Assembly (NCBI GenBank): GCA_014084085.1
Contig: NPFB01000011.1
Coordinates: forward strand, 60,722 to 114,498
DNA from: Hondaea fermentalgiana
Taxonomy: Eukaryota > Sar > Bigyra > Thraustochytrida > Thraustochytriidae
DNA: 53,777 bases
Direction: 5' to 3'
Of the stretch, positions 47,300-53,777 are shown piece after piece; within the stretch, counting starts at the first letter, position 1; the number at the start of each line of letters is the position of its first letter. Under the pieces are notes generated by a model. It was not told where the DNA came from. It saw only the letters and a list, made by a program, of their open reading frames with translations, and did no database searches. The position numbers were made by a program, and so were the translations under genes.

Positions 47300-47676
47300 T
47301 GGATAGGCCAGGTCTATCAGTGGGCGGTGGTTAATTTTATAAAATGAGCCATTTCCGAGTCATCGTGCTTTACTGTGAGGCCAATGGTTTTGGCTAGGCC
47401 ACTGGTCTTGGCAAGGTATGTATGTGCACCGACCCGGATTCGAAGAGGTGCTTGAAGAAGTTTTTCCTGGGCCCCCCACCCGATCGATTCATGGAGGCCT
47501 ATACGTACTAGTGCAAAGCAATGAAAGGTAGGTCGCGAATGAGCGATGGGCTCGTGGAGAAAAGCAAGCGAATGAATTGATTGCAAATACTCGTCACAAA
47601 CAACAGAAAAAGAAGTATCAAAATCAAAGTCATATCAAATCGAATGGACAAACCTTCGTTGCGAAAGGGGAACGAA
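47300..47676. promoter_or_regulatory. Intergenic region with TATA-like box for the SNF2 gene
   Basis: 377 bases between two minus-strand genes. On the minus strand ATTTTATAAAATT (about 47332-47344) lies only 33-45 bases upstream of the first ATG at 47299. If this is a real TATA box the leader is about ten bases. That is very short, so initiation at the downstream Met78 is also possible. No other gene or repeat is seen. Confidence 0.4.
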
Positions 47677-50451
47677 TCACACCAGCACTGATGCCGCAAG
47701 AGAGACCGGAGATCGCCCCGGGCGAGAATTCCCAGCATTTGATGCAGCACCCGACGTAGTCGGACGCGAAAGCAAATGCTTGTCCGAAACGCAGCGCGTG
47801 ACGAGCAAGCGTGTGCTGATTAAATATGTGCCAATAATTGCCGCAAGGTAGGCCCAATAGACGAGAGGGAGTTCCACGAATCCAAAGAGCTCGCGTACAA
47901 AAGGCACGAGCGTCATGGTTGCTGCAGATACGCAAACGAATCCCGAAAGCAAAACAAGCGTCGATGACGGCGGAGCGCTCACAGGCGAGCCTTTGTTGAC
48001 ACGAGATTTTGCCGGGCGTGGGAGGAGTCGCGAAAAAAAAGAACGCTGGTCGTCTTCATTGAGTCGCAAGACAAAGACCACAAGCGTCTGAGAAACGAGA
48101 CCTTCCACAAACCAGCCCGTGTGGAAGAGTGGCTGCTGTGACTCGTCAGCGCCCAGCATGAAATAAAGCGTCGCAAACGTGACGCTGTCGAAGATGCTGC
48201 TAATGAGCCCAATGAGCACGATGAAGCGGAACAAGTAAGACATGTTGAGTCGCAGCGGACGGGAGAGTTGTGCTTTGTCCACTGCGTCCGAAGGAATGCC
48301 AAGCTGGGCAATATCGTAGAGAAAATTGGAGGTGACCACTTGAATAGGCAGCATTGGAAGGAACGGAATGAAGAGACTTGCGCTGAGCACAGACCACATG
48401 TTCCCAAAGTTGCTCGAGGCGGCCATTTTGATGTACTTGATCATGTTGAGAAAAACGCGCCGTCCCATGAGTGTTGCTGGGCGAAAGATGCGCAACGACT
48501 TTCGTGTCAGCAAAACGTCTGCTGCAGCTCGCGCCGCGTCGCATGCGGAGTCCACTGATATACCTACGTCAGCAGCCTGCAAGGCCGCCACGTCGTTGAC
48601 GCCATCACCCACGAATCCAACGGAATGGCCTAGTGCCTGGAGCTCGCGAATGATGACGCGCTTGTGATGCGGCGTGAGACGCGCAAAGACGTTGCACGAC
48701 TGCACAATTGATCGCAAAGATGCGGCGGGGGCGAGGTCTAAAGTCTGCCCTTCGATGACATGTTGCGGATTGTGGATGCCTACCTGCGCAGCAACGTGGG
48801 TGGCGACACTCGCAGTGTCGCCCGTCAACATGCGTACCGAGATTCCGAGAGCCTCCACGGCCTCGATTGCTGGGGCGGCAGACGGCTTGGGCGGGTCTGC
48901 AAAGCTTACAAAGCCTGCAAGAAGGAGGTCCTTGCTCAATGGGCTTTCTATAGCCACGGCAAGAATGCGTTCCCCGGTGGCACGGATCTGCTCGACGACA
49001 CTGTTTGCGGCCAGATCTGTGAGGGCGCCGATCCCTTGCTGCCCCAGATATCCACCATGGCAAAGCGCAAGCACCTCCTCCACAGCACCCTTGTAGATGC
49101 AGATCTCCGCAGCGTTCCCGACGTGCCCTAGAATGGGACTGAGGATGCTGAAAAGCTCTCCTTGCGTGGGACTCGGAGCTTGCGTAATCTTGGACAGACG
49201 CACCCTCACACGCGAGAACCGCTGTTCGTAATCAAAGGGGTCCTCGTCAACGAGGCTGAAGCATGTCACGATGCTGTCAAAGCTGTCGAGGGGCGACCCA
49301 TCGATGGCACGTTCAACGGCGTTGTTCGCGGCAGCAGACTGGAAATGCGCAGAAAGTTTGCAAAGCAGCAACGGCAGCTTGGAGAGCGCTTGGGCGGGCT
49401 GGCCACAGGCGTCGAGGGAGCGATTGACTGACAAGGAGTCCTGCGTGAGCGTCCCCGTCTTGTCGGTACAGAGGACGTCCATGGAGCCAAAAGCTTGCAA
49501 GGCGTTAAGGCGCTTGACGATGCATTTTTCCTTTTTCGCAAGTTCTGTGGCACCGTAAATGAGACAATATGTGAGGATCATGGGCAACATTTCAGGTGCA
49601 AGGCCGACGGCAACCGCTGCAGCATAGAGAAAGGCGTCGAGAGTTTCGTTTCCTCGCAAGAGCTGCAGGAGAAAAACCGTCGGAGCCATGAAGATGATGA
49701 AGCGGATCATGAGCATTGTGAACGCGTCCATGTCCTCGTCAAAGCCCGTCCGAGAGCGAGCACCGCGAAGGGCGCCAAATGTTTTGCCCATCTCGCTGTC
49801 ATCGCCCGTGTGCGTGACGCGAACGATGCCATGACCGGCAACGACCATGGTTCCAGTGAGAACAGTGTACGCAGCATCTGGCGCAAATGCAGCGCGGGCG
49901 TCAACGAGCGTCGAGGGCGTTGGATTCGCGGCGCGTTTGGCTACGGGGAGGCTTTCGCCCGTAAGCTGGGCCTGGTTAACGCGTAAGTGCGCGCAAGAAA
50001 GCACGATACCGTCGGCAGGGACGAGATCCCCAGCGGAGAGCAAAAGAAGGTCCCCGGGTACCACGTCGCGCGCCTGGACTTGGACGGGCGAGGCACCTTC
50101 GGGCCCGCGACTGACACGGCAGTGAGTACGGAGTTGGGCGCGCAGCGCACTTGCAGCCTGTTCTCCTCTAAACTCTTGGATGGTTTGCATTCCAATCGCG
50201 AGAAGTCCCATGGCCCAAATAACGAGTCCTGTCTCTGCATCGCCACCGACGTAGGCGAGCGTGCCGAGGACGCCGAGCAGCACGATGAGCGGGTTCTTGG
50301 CGAGGGGCCCGAGATGCTCCAGGACCGTCTCCCAGACCGAGGCCTGCGTCGGCTCGTTGGGGCCATACCTTTGCAGGGCACGCTGCGCTGCGCCGTCGCT
50401 CAGACCCTGCGCTGCACCGTGCGGCCCTGCCACCGCCGCGGTCGCCGCCAT
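47677..50451 (-). CDS. P3B-type Mg2+-transporting P-type ATPase (MgtA/MgtB-like)
   Basis: 924 residues from ATG 50451, close to the about 900 of bacterial MgtA. The N-terminal cation-ATPase segment (LQRYGPNEPTQ) leads to M1-M2, the actuator domain with LTGES (about 165), and the M4 motif VGLAPEMLPMI, diagnostic of magnesium P3B pumps. The phosphorylation site follows (DVLCTDKTGTLTQD, about 327-340), then the nucleotide domain, MLTGDT, and the hinge VGDGVNDVAAL (about 613). The six C-terminal membrane segments appear complete, with a disordered Ser-rich tail. All catalytic residues are intact. In bacteria these pumps import Mg2+ with its gradient under Mg2+ limitation. They are mainly known from prokaryotes, so lateral acquisition is a reasonable inference, though codon use looks like the neighbours. 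A GGCGA pentamer array lies just upstream of the start. It diverges from the hydrolase gene. Confidence 0.9.
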   Translation of the reverse strand: MAATAAVAGPHGAAQGLSDGAAQRALQRYGPNEPTQASVWETVLEHLGPLAKNPLIVLLGVLGTLAYVGGDAETGLVIWAMGLLAIGMQTIQEFRGEQAASALRAQLRTHCRVSRGPEGASPVQVQARDVVPGDLLLLSAGDLVPADGIVLSCAHLRVNQAQLTGESLPVAKRAANPTPSTLVDARAAFAPDAAYTVLTGTMVVAGHGIVRVTHTGDDSEMGKTFGALRGARSRTGFDEDMDAFTMLMIRFIIFMAPTVFLLQLLRGNETLDAFLYAAAVAVGLAPEMLPMILTYCLIYGATELAKKEKCIVKRLNALQAFGSMDVLCTDKTGTLTQDSLSVNRSLDACGQPAQALSKLPLLLCKLSAHFQSAAANNAVERAIDGSPLDSFDSIVTCFSLVDEDPFDYEQRFSRVRVRLSKITQAPSPTQGELFSILSPILGHVGNAAEICIYKGAVEEVLALCHGGYLGQQGIGALTDLAANSVVEQIRATGERILAVAIESPLSKDLLLAGFVSFADPPKPSAAPAIEAVEALGISVRMLTGDTASVATHVAAQVGIHNPQHVIEGQTLDLAPAASLRSIVQSCNVFARLTPHHKRVIIRELQALGHSVGFVGDGVNDVAALQAADVGISVDSACDAARAAADVLLTRKSLRIFRPATLMGRRVFLNMIKYIKMAASSNFGNMWSVLSASLFIPFLPMLPIQVVTSNFLYDIAQLGIPSDAVDKAQLSRPLRLNMSYLFRFIVLIGLISSIFDSVTFATLYFMLGADESQQPLFHTGWFVEGLVSQTLVVFVLRLNEDDQRSFFSRLLPRPAKSRVNKGSPVSAPPSSTLVLLSGFVCVSAATMTLVPFVRELFGFVELPLVYWAYLAAIIGTYLISTRLLVTRCVSDKHLLSRPTTSGAASNAGNSRPGRSPVSLAASVLV

Positions 50452-50912
50452 TCTATCCGCGCCTCGCCTCGCCTCGCCTTGTTCGCTCGAGCAAGGAAGG
50501 AAACGTTTTTGCTCAACGCATCGTCATCATTGTGCGCTGTAGCTGGCAGCGAGACTGGCAGAGGTGAGATTGCCTCGGTTCAAGTTGTCTTGCTGGATCC
50601 AGGTCATCTCTTTCCATCAGTCCATCAATGTTGTCTGGCGCGCATGCTGCGCCACGGAGAACTTTGCCAAGCCTTGAGAGAGCTACAACTCTTGTCAGCA
50701 AATTTGTTGGCACCGAATGGCCTTGGTTCTAGCACATGGTCGCGTTCAATGAAAGGAGCCACGGTGCGTGAGCAGTTTTGTGCTTGAATCTTCGTCGCAG
50801 CCTGCGTTCAACCCCAAGGCAAGCCGCAGCAGCAGCAGACCTGAATGAAGCGCTGCGGAGCGGTGAACGCGCATTGCATAGCGTGACGCTCGGTGATCGA
50901 GCGCGGGGGAAA
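50452..50912. promoter_or_regulatory. Divergent intergenic region, Mg2+ ATPase / alpha-beta hydrolase
   Basis: 461 bases between two start codons. A GCGAGG-type pentamer array (about 50462-50483) lies 10 bases from the ATPase ATG. No TATA box is clear. The in-frame extension of the hydrolase into this region starts at a TTG and is not supported. Confidence 0.55.
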
Positions 50913-51944
50913 ATGATCGATCTCGACGAGGTTTTCTTTGGCGTGGTACGAGCGGCGCTGGTTGTGATCGCCTTTGTGCTGTGGCGCTCGTCGAAGCGCC
51001 GCGCATACGTGGCTGATGGCGGCGCCGTGGCAACCCGGCAGACGGCCAACCCGCCGGAGGGAGGCAAGGTGCAGCAGTTGACGCGCGGGCACTGCCACTA
51101 CCGCATCGACGGCGAGAAGAACTCGGGCAAGCTCGTTGTCCTGGTGCACGGCCTTATTGGCTGCACTCTCGATTATGGTCCTTTGTGCAAGATTCTCGTG
51201 GAGCAACACCGACGAAGAGTGCTCCGACTCGATTTGTATGGGCGCGGATGGAGCACAGCGCCTTTGATGGGTGCGGATTCGCTGCCAGAGCTGTACGCAG
51301 GGCAAATTGCAGAGCTTCTATTTGCCATTGGGGAAAGAGGCCCGATCGACCTCGTGGGCAACTCGATGGGCGGGGCCATTGCGGCTTGCTTTGCGGCTCG
51401 TTTCGGTCGAGCCCACGTCGCATCGGTGACGCTGGTGGTGCCCGCGGGTCTGTCAGCTGTGGACAAGACGATTCCTGCTTGGCAGCAGCGACTCTATGAT
51501 GTTTTGGAAGAACTCCCGTTTGTACCAAAACATCTGCTACGGGCCAATGTGCAGGCGCGTCTCGACAAGCTCAAGGACGAGCAGTATTCGCACTGGACGG
51601 TTCCCAACAACGACGTTATTCGCAAGTATTATCACGATTACCAGGCAAAGCGGCTTGCCCGTGAACGGTATTTGGCGGATGCCTACATTGAGACGCTGCG
51701 CAGCTTTCCTTTGTCTGCCAGCAAGCCGCTCTTTGAAGCGCTAGCGCGCAGCGAGGTTCCTTGTATGGTTTGCTGGTCCAAACTGGATCGTCGTGTCCCG
51801 TTTGCGTGTGCGGAGGAGATGCGCGCCATTTTTGCAGGCGCTGACTTTGAGGAGCACATTTCTGAGGACGGCGGCCACAGTCTCGTCATTGAGAATGCGC
51901 CTTTTGTCGCGGAGCGCTTTGTCCCGTTTTCGCGCAAGAACTAA
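50913..51944 (+). CDS. Membrane-anchored alpha/beta hydrolase
   Basis: 343 residues from ATG 50913 (MIDLDEVFFGVV). One N-terminal hydrophobic segment (VVRAALVVIAFVLW) is followed by basic residues (RSSKRR), predicting a single-pass anchor. The hydrolase fold is complete: the oxyanion strand VVLVHGLIG, the nucleophile elbow GNSMGG (Ser is the nucleophile), the acid in WSKLDRRVPF and the catalytic His in DGGHSLVIE near the C-terminus. The lid region is helical (residues about 190-270). Closest in general shape to monoacylglycerol-lipase, ABHD6 or epoxide-hydrolase-like esterases; the substrate cannot be determined. It diverges from the Mg2+ ATPase, with no evidence of a functional link. A 20-base minisatellite begins 46 bases after its stop. 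Confidence 0.85.
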   Translation: MIDLDEVFFGVVRAALVVIAFVLWRSSKRRAYVADGGAVATRQTANPPEGGKVQQLTRGHCHYRIDGEKNSGKLVVLVHGLIGCTLDYGPLCKILVEQHRRRVLRLDLYGRGWSTAPLMGADSLPELYAGQIAELLFAIGERGPIDLVGNSMGGAIAACFAARFGRAHVASVTLVVPAGLSAVDKTIPAWQQRLYDVLEELPFVPKHLLRANVQARLDKLKDEQYSHWTVPNNDVIRKYYHDYQAKRLARERYLADAYIETLRSFPLSASKPLFEALARSEVPCMVCWSKLDRRVPFACAEEMRAIFAGADFEEHISEDGGHSLVIENAPFVAERFVPFSRKN

Positions 51945-51990
51945 TTATTTTTCTCCCTCGAGTTTTCTCCTGTTCTCTTTTCCGTAAAAT

Positions 51991-52190
51991 CGATGCGTCA
52001 TGCGTAGAATCGATGCGACTTGCGTAGAATCGATGCGACTTGCGTGGAATCGATGCGACTTGCGTAGAATCGGTGCGACTTGCGTAGAATCGATACGCCT
52101 TGCGTAGAATCGATGCGTCTTGCGTAGAATCGATGCGACTTGCGTAGAATCGATGCGACTTGCGTAGAATCGATACGCCTTGCGTCTCAT
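51991..52190. repeat. 20-base minisatellite, ten copies
   Basis: Ten tandem copies, exactly in phase, of the unit CGATGCGACTTGCGTAGAAT, with one to four substitutions in some copies. Each unit creates an ATCGAT palindrome at its junction. It begins 46 bases after the hydrolase stop codon, so it is probably in that gene's 3' untranslated region or just beyond. Confidence 0.97.
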
Positions 52191-53289
52191 CTTGGAAAGT
52201 CCTAGTAGGCCTACTGCACTATTATCTTTCTTGGAGAGTCTTGCATCTGTCCTTCCTGGCAATGATGCTCCGACCGCCCTCGCTGACGGTTTCCTGCACG
52301 TTGCCGGTCACAGAATCGGCCCGCCGGTCACACGCCGCCCGCTGCCGCACTTTCGTTCCTCGCCGTTTCGCTGGGGTGAGACAGACATTTGGCGGCGCCG
52401 AAAGGAGAACTAGCTAGCTGCAGCTGCCTCCGCCCCCTCCCTCCCTGGCTTCCCGCGGCGCGGCCGCCCTGAGAGGGCCGAGACAGCGAGCCCCTCCCCC
52501 TCGTGCTCGAGGCTGCCTGCCTGCCTGCCTGATTGCCTCGTCTGTCTTCCTCCAAGTTCGGGAAGCGGCGTGGAAGCAGGACGGGCGGATGGGGGGCTCC
52601 ATCTTGGCCGCGAGGCCTCCGCGCCCGCACGTGCCGGTCTCTCTGCTCTCTCAGAGCCTAGATGAGTTTACTACACGTTAGATACTGCTGTTTCTGCTGG
52701 TTTCTGTGCTGCTGTTTTCTGGCTGGTTTCTGCGGCGCGGCAGCATCGTCCTCTGCGCGCTGCAAGATGGGGGCCAGCCAGCCTCGCGGTCGCAGTCGGT
52801 CCTGGGCGTGCTCGGCACGGTCGAGGGAGAGAGTCACGTGCGTTTCGCAGCGAAACGCAGCGCACCTGGCTGGCTGGCTCGGTGGTTCGCTGGCAAGTTG
52901 GGGAAGGCAGAGCGGCTGCGAGGCGCGAGGCGAGGCCCCTTCTGGCTGCTTGCAGGTCTCACAGTCAAGCACGCGCGCACGCGGCACGCACGCACCGTCT
53001 CCAAGCCATGAGGAAGATCATCGGAGTCCCCGACGTCGCTCTCAGCCCGCGCAGGCAGCAGCAGAGAGAGAGCAGACTGCGGCGCTCTCGCCGTCGCGCG
53101 ACAGTCTTTGCGGATCATTGCCGCTGCCGCTGCTCAGGCTGGTCCCGATGGTGAACGAGATGAAATGCCGCGCCGCGAATGCCGCGCCGCGACGGGCGGC
53201 AGCGGCTGGCAGGTTGGCTGTGCAATGCTGTGCTGCGCTGCTGCCAGCCAGCCAGCCAGCCAGCCAGGCAGGCAGGCCGGCCCCGTGCG

Positions 53290-53313
53290 TCTGTCTGTCT
53301 GTCTGTCTGTCTG
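53290..53313. repeat. (TCTG)n tetranucleotide array
   Basis: Six TCTG units, the complement of the GACA-type array seen in the kinase gene leader. Confidence 0.9.
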
Positions 53314-53657
53314 GTCAGCCGGTCGGTCGTGTCCGGGCGCGAGGCTCGGCCTCTGCACGCGCACTCGAGCCTGCCTGGCCCTGCCCGCCTTCGTCGCCTC
53401 CACGTCGCTTCTTCCGCTTTCGCAGCTCGAAGTGAGTTGTGTTGCAGTTAGAAAGAACTTCGTTGACTGTGAGGTAGTTAGCGAAGGAGACAGTCTCGCC
53501 AGCCTCGGCCACCGCGGCGGGCGGCAGAGGGGACGCCTGCCTCCGCTCCCGGGCCCGTACCTATTGGACTCCCTCCTCTCCTCCCTGCCGCCTTGACTCA
53601 TCGCACTCTAGCTAGGCTGCCTCGCCTGCGTGCGTGCGTGCGTGCTCCGCCCGTGCG

Positions 53658-53717
53658 GCGCGGAGGCGAGGCGAGGCGAGGCGAGGCGAGGCGAGGAGAG
53701 GAGAGGCGAGGCGAGGC
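53658..53717. repeat. (GGCGA)n pentanucleotide array
   Basis: About ten GGCGA units with two GGAGA variants, the longest copy of this pentamer in the window. Confidence 0.9.
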
Positions 53718-53777
53718 GGGCAGAGCAGGGCGCGGCAGGGGCAGACGCGCAGGCAGCGCCGCGGCGGAGGCGGCAGG

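Larger units (their letters stand above)
52191..53777. other. GC-rich region at the right edge, no supportable gene
   Basis: Open frames in several registers give repeat-derived Arg, Ala, Ser and Pro translations without domains. Contents include GCAG/GGCA repeats, a (TCTG)n array at 53290-53313 and a (GGCGA)n array at about 53658-53717. The composition resembles the leaders upstream of the kinase and CCT genes, so this may be the promoter region of a gene starting beyond the window. Confidence 0.5.

Noticed and set aside
47425..47465. GGATTCGAA word resembling the reverse of a tRNA B box
   Set aside because: The flanking bases do not form a T stem, and no A box or acceptor stem is found at tRNA distance.
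51991..52190. CRISPR-like array
   Set aside because: The 20-base units are directly adjacent with no spacers, and the host is a eukaryote. It is a minisatellite.
1..53777. Transposon or viral insertion
   Set aside because: No reverse transcriptase, integrase, transposase or capsid motif is found in any frame, and no long terminal repeats are seen.

Overview
The window looks like nuclear DNA of a compact, GC-rich, microbial eukaryote. Fourteen protein genes can be supported. Each is a single uninterrupted reading frame, including one of 2,145 codons, so introns are rare or absent. Several proteins have a strong stramenopile or protist flavour: a CCT-domain regulator, an AP2-like/BAH/PHD chromatin protein, a hydroxyproline/serine glycosyltransferase and a cyclic-nucleotide-dependent kinase. 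My best guess is a thraustochytrid (Labyrinthulomycetes), but this is inference from gene content, intron poverty and base composition; no marker gene proves it. Two runs of exactly 100 N (22818-22917 and 35619-35718) are assembly gaps. They remove the 5' ends of two genes.

Layout from left to right. A PP2A B56-like protein (28-1929, open at the window edge) is followed by about 6 kb without a credible gene, then a CCT-domain regulator (7902-8996). A minus-strand proline/glycine-rich WW-SH3 protein of actin-scaffold type (9934-12252) converges on it. A folate-receptor-like membrane protein (14083-15030, minus) and a cyclic-nucleotide-dependent protein kinase (15837-18242, plus) diverge from an 806-base intergenic region. 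A carotenoid oxygenase (19140-20786, minus) converges on the kinase. Next come RNA polymerase III subunit RPC4 (21614-about 22817, minus, N-terminus in a gap) and a K+-dependent Na+/Ca2+ exchanger (25298-27076, plus).

The right half holds a giant chromatin protein (27896-34333, plus), a BMT5-like rRNA methyltransferase (34543-35618, minus, N-terminus in a gap), a bZIP protein with two C-terminal NTF2/SnoaL-like domains (35811-39593, plus), a HPAT/serine-galactosyltransferase-like glycosyltransferase (40131-41882, plus), an ARIP4/ATRX-type SNF2 helicase (42164-47299, minus), a bacterial-style P3B magnesium ATPase (47677-50451, minus) and an anchored alpha/beta hydrolase (50913-51944, plus). 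The last 1.8 kb holds a 20-base minisatellite and GC-rich repeat sequence with no supportable gene.

This is a normal mixed eukaryotic neighbourhood and not an operon. The genes fall into chromatin and transcription (CCT, RPC4, the BAH/PHD protein, bZIP, SNF2), ribosome biogenesis (BMT5-like), signalling (B56-like, kinase, exchanger) and membrane or secretory functions (folate receptor, glycosyltransferase, Mg2+ ATPase, hydrolase). The most unusual points are the bZIP with tandem NTF2-like domains, a PHD finger split by a disordered insertion of about 170 residues, a PKG-type kinase with PKA-regulatory-subunit-like features, and a Mg2+ P3B ATPase in a eukaryote. A more speculative point is that a carotenoid oxygenase, a cyclic-nucleotide kinase and an NCKX exchanger, parts familiar from light signalling, lie within 12 kb.
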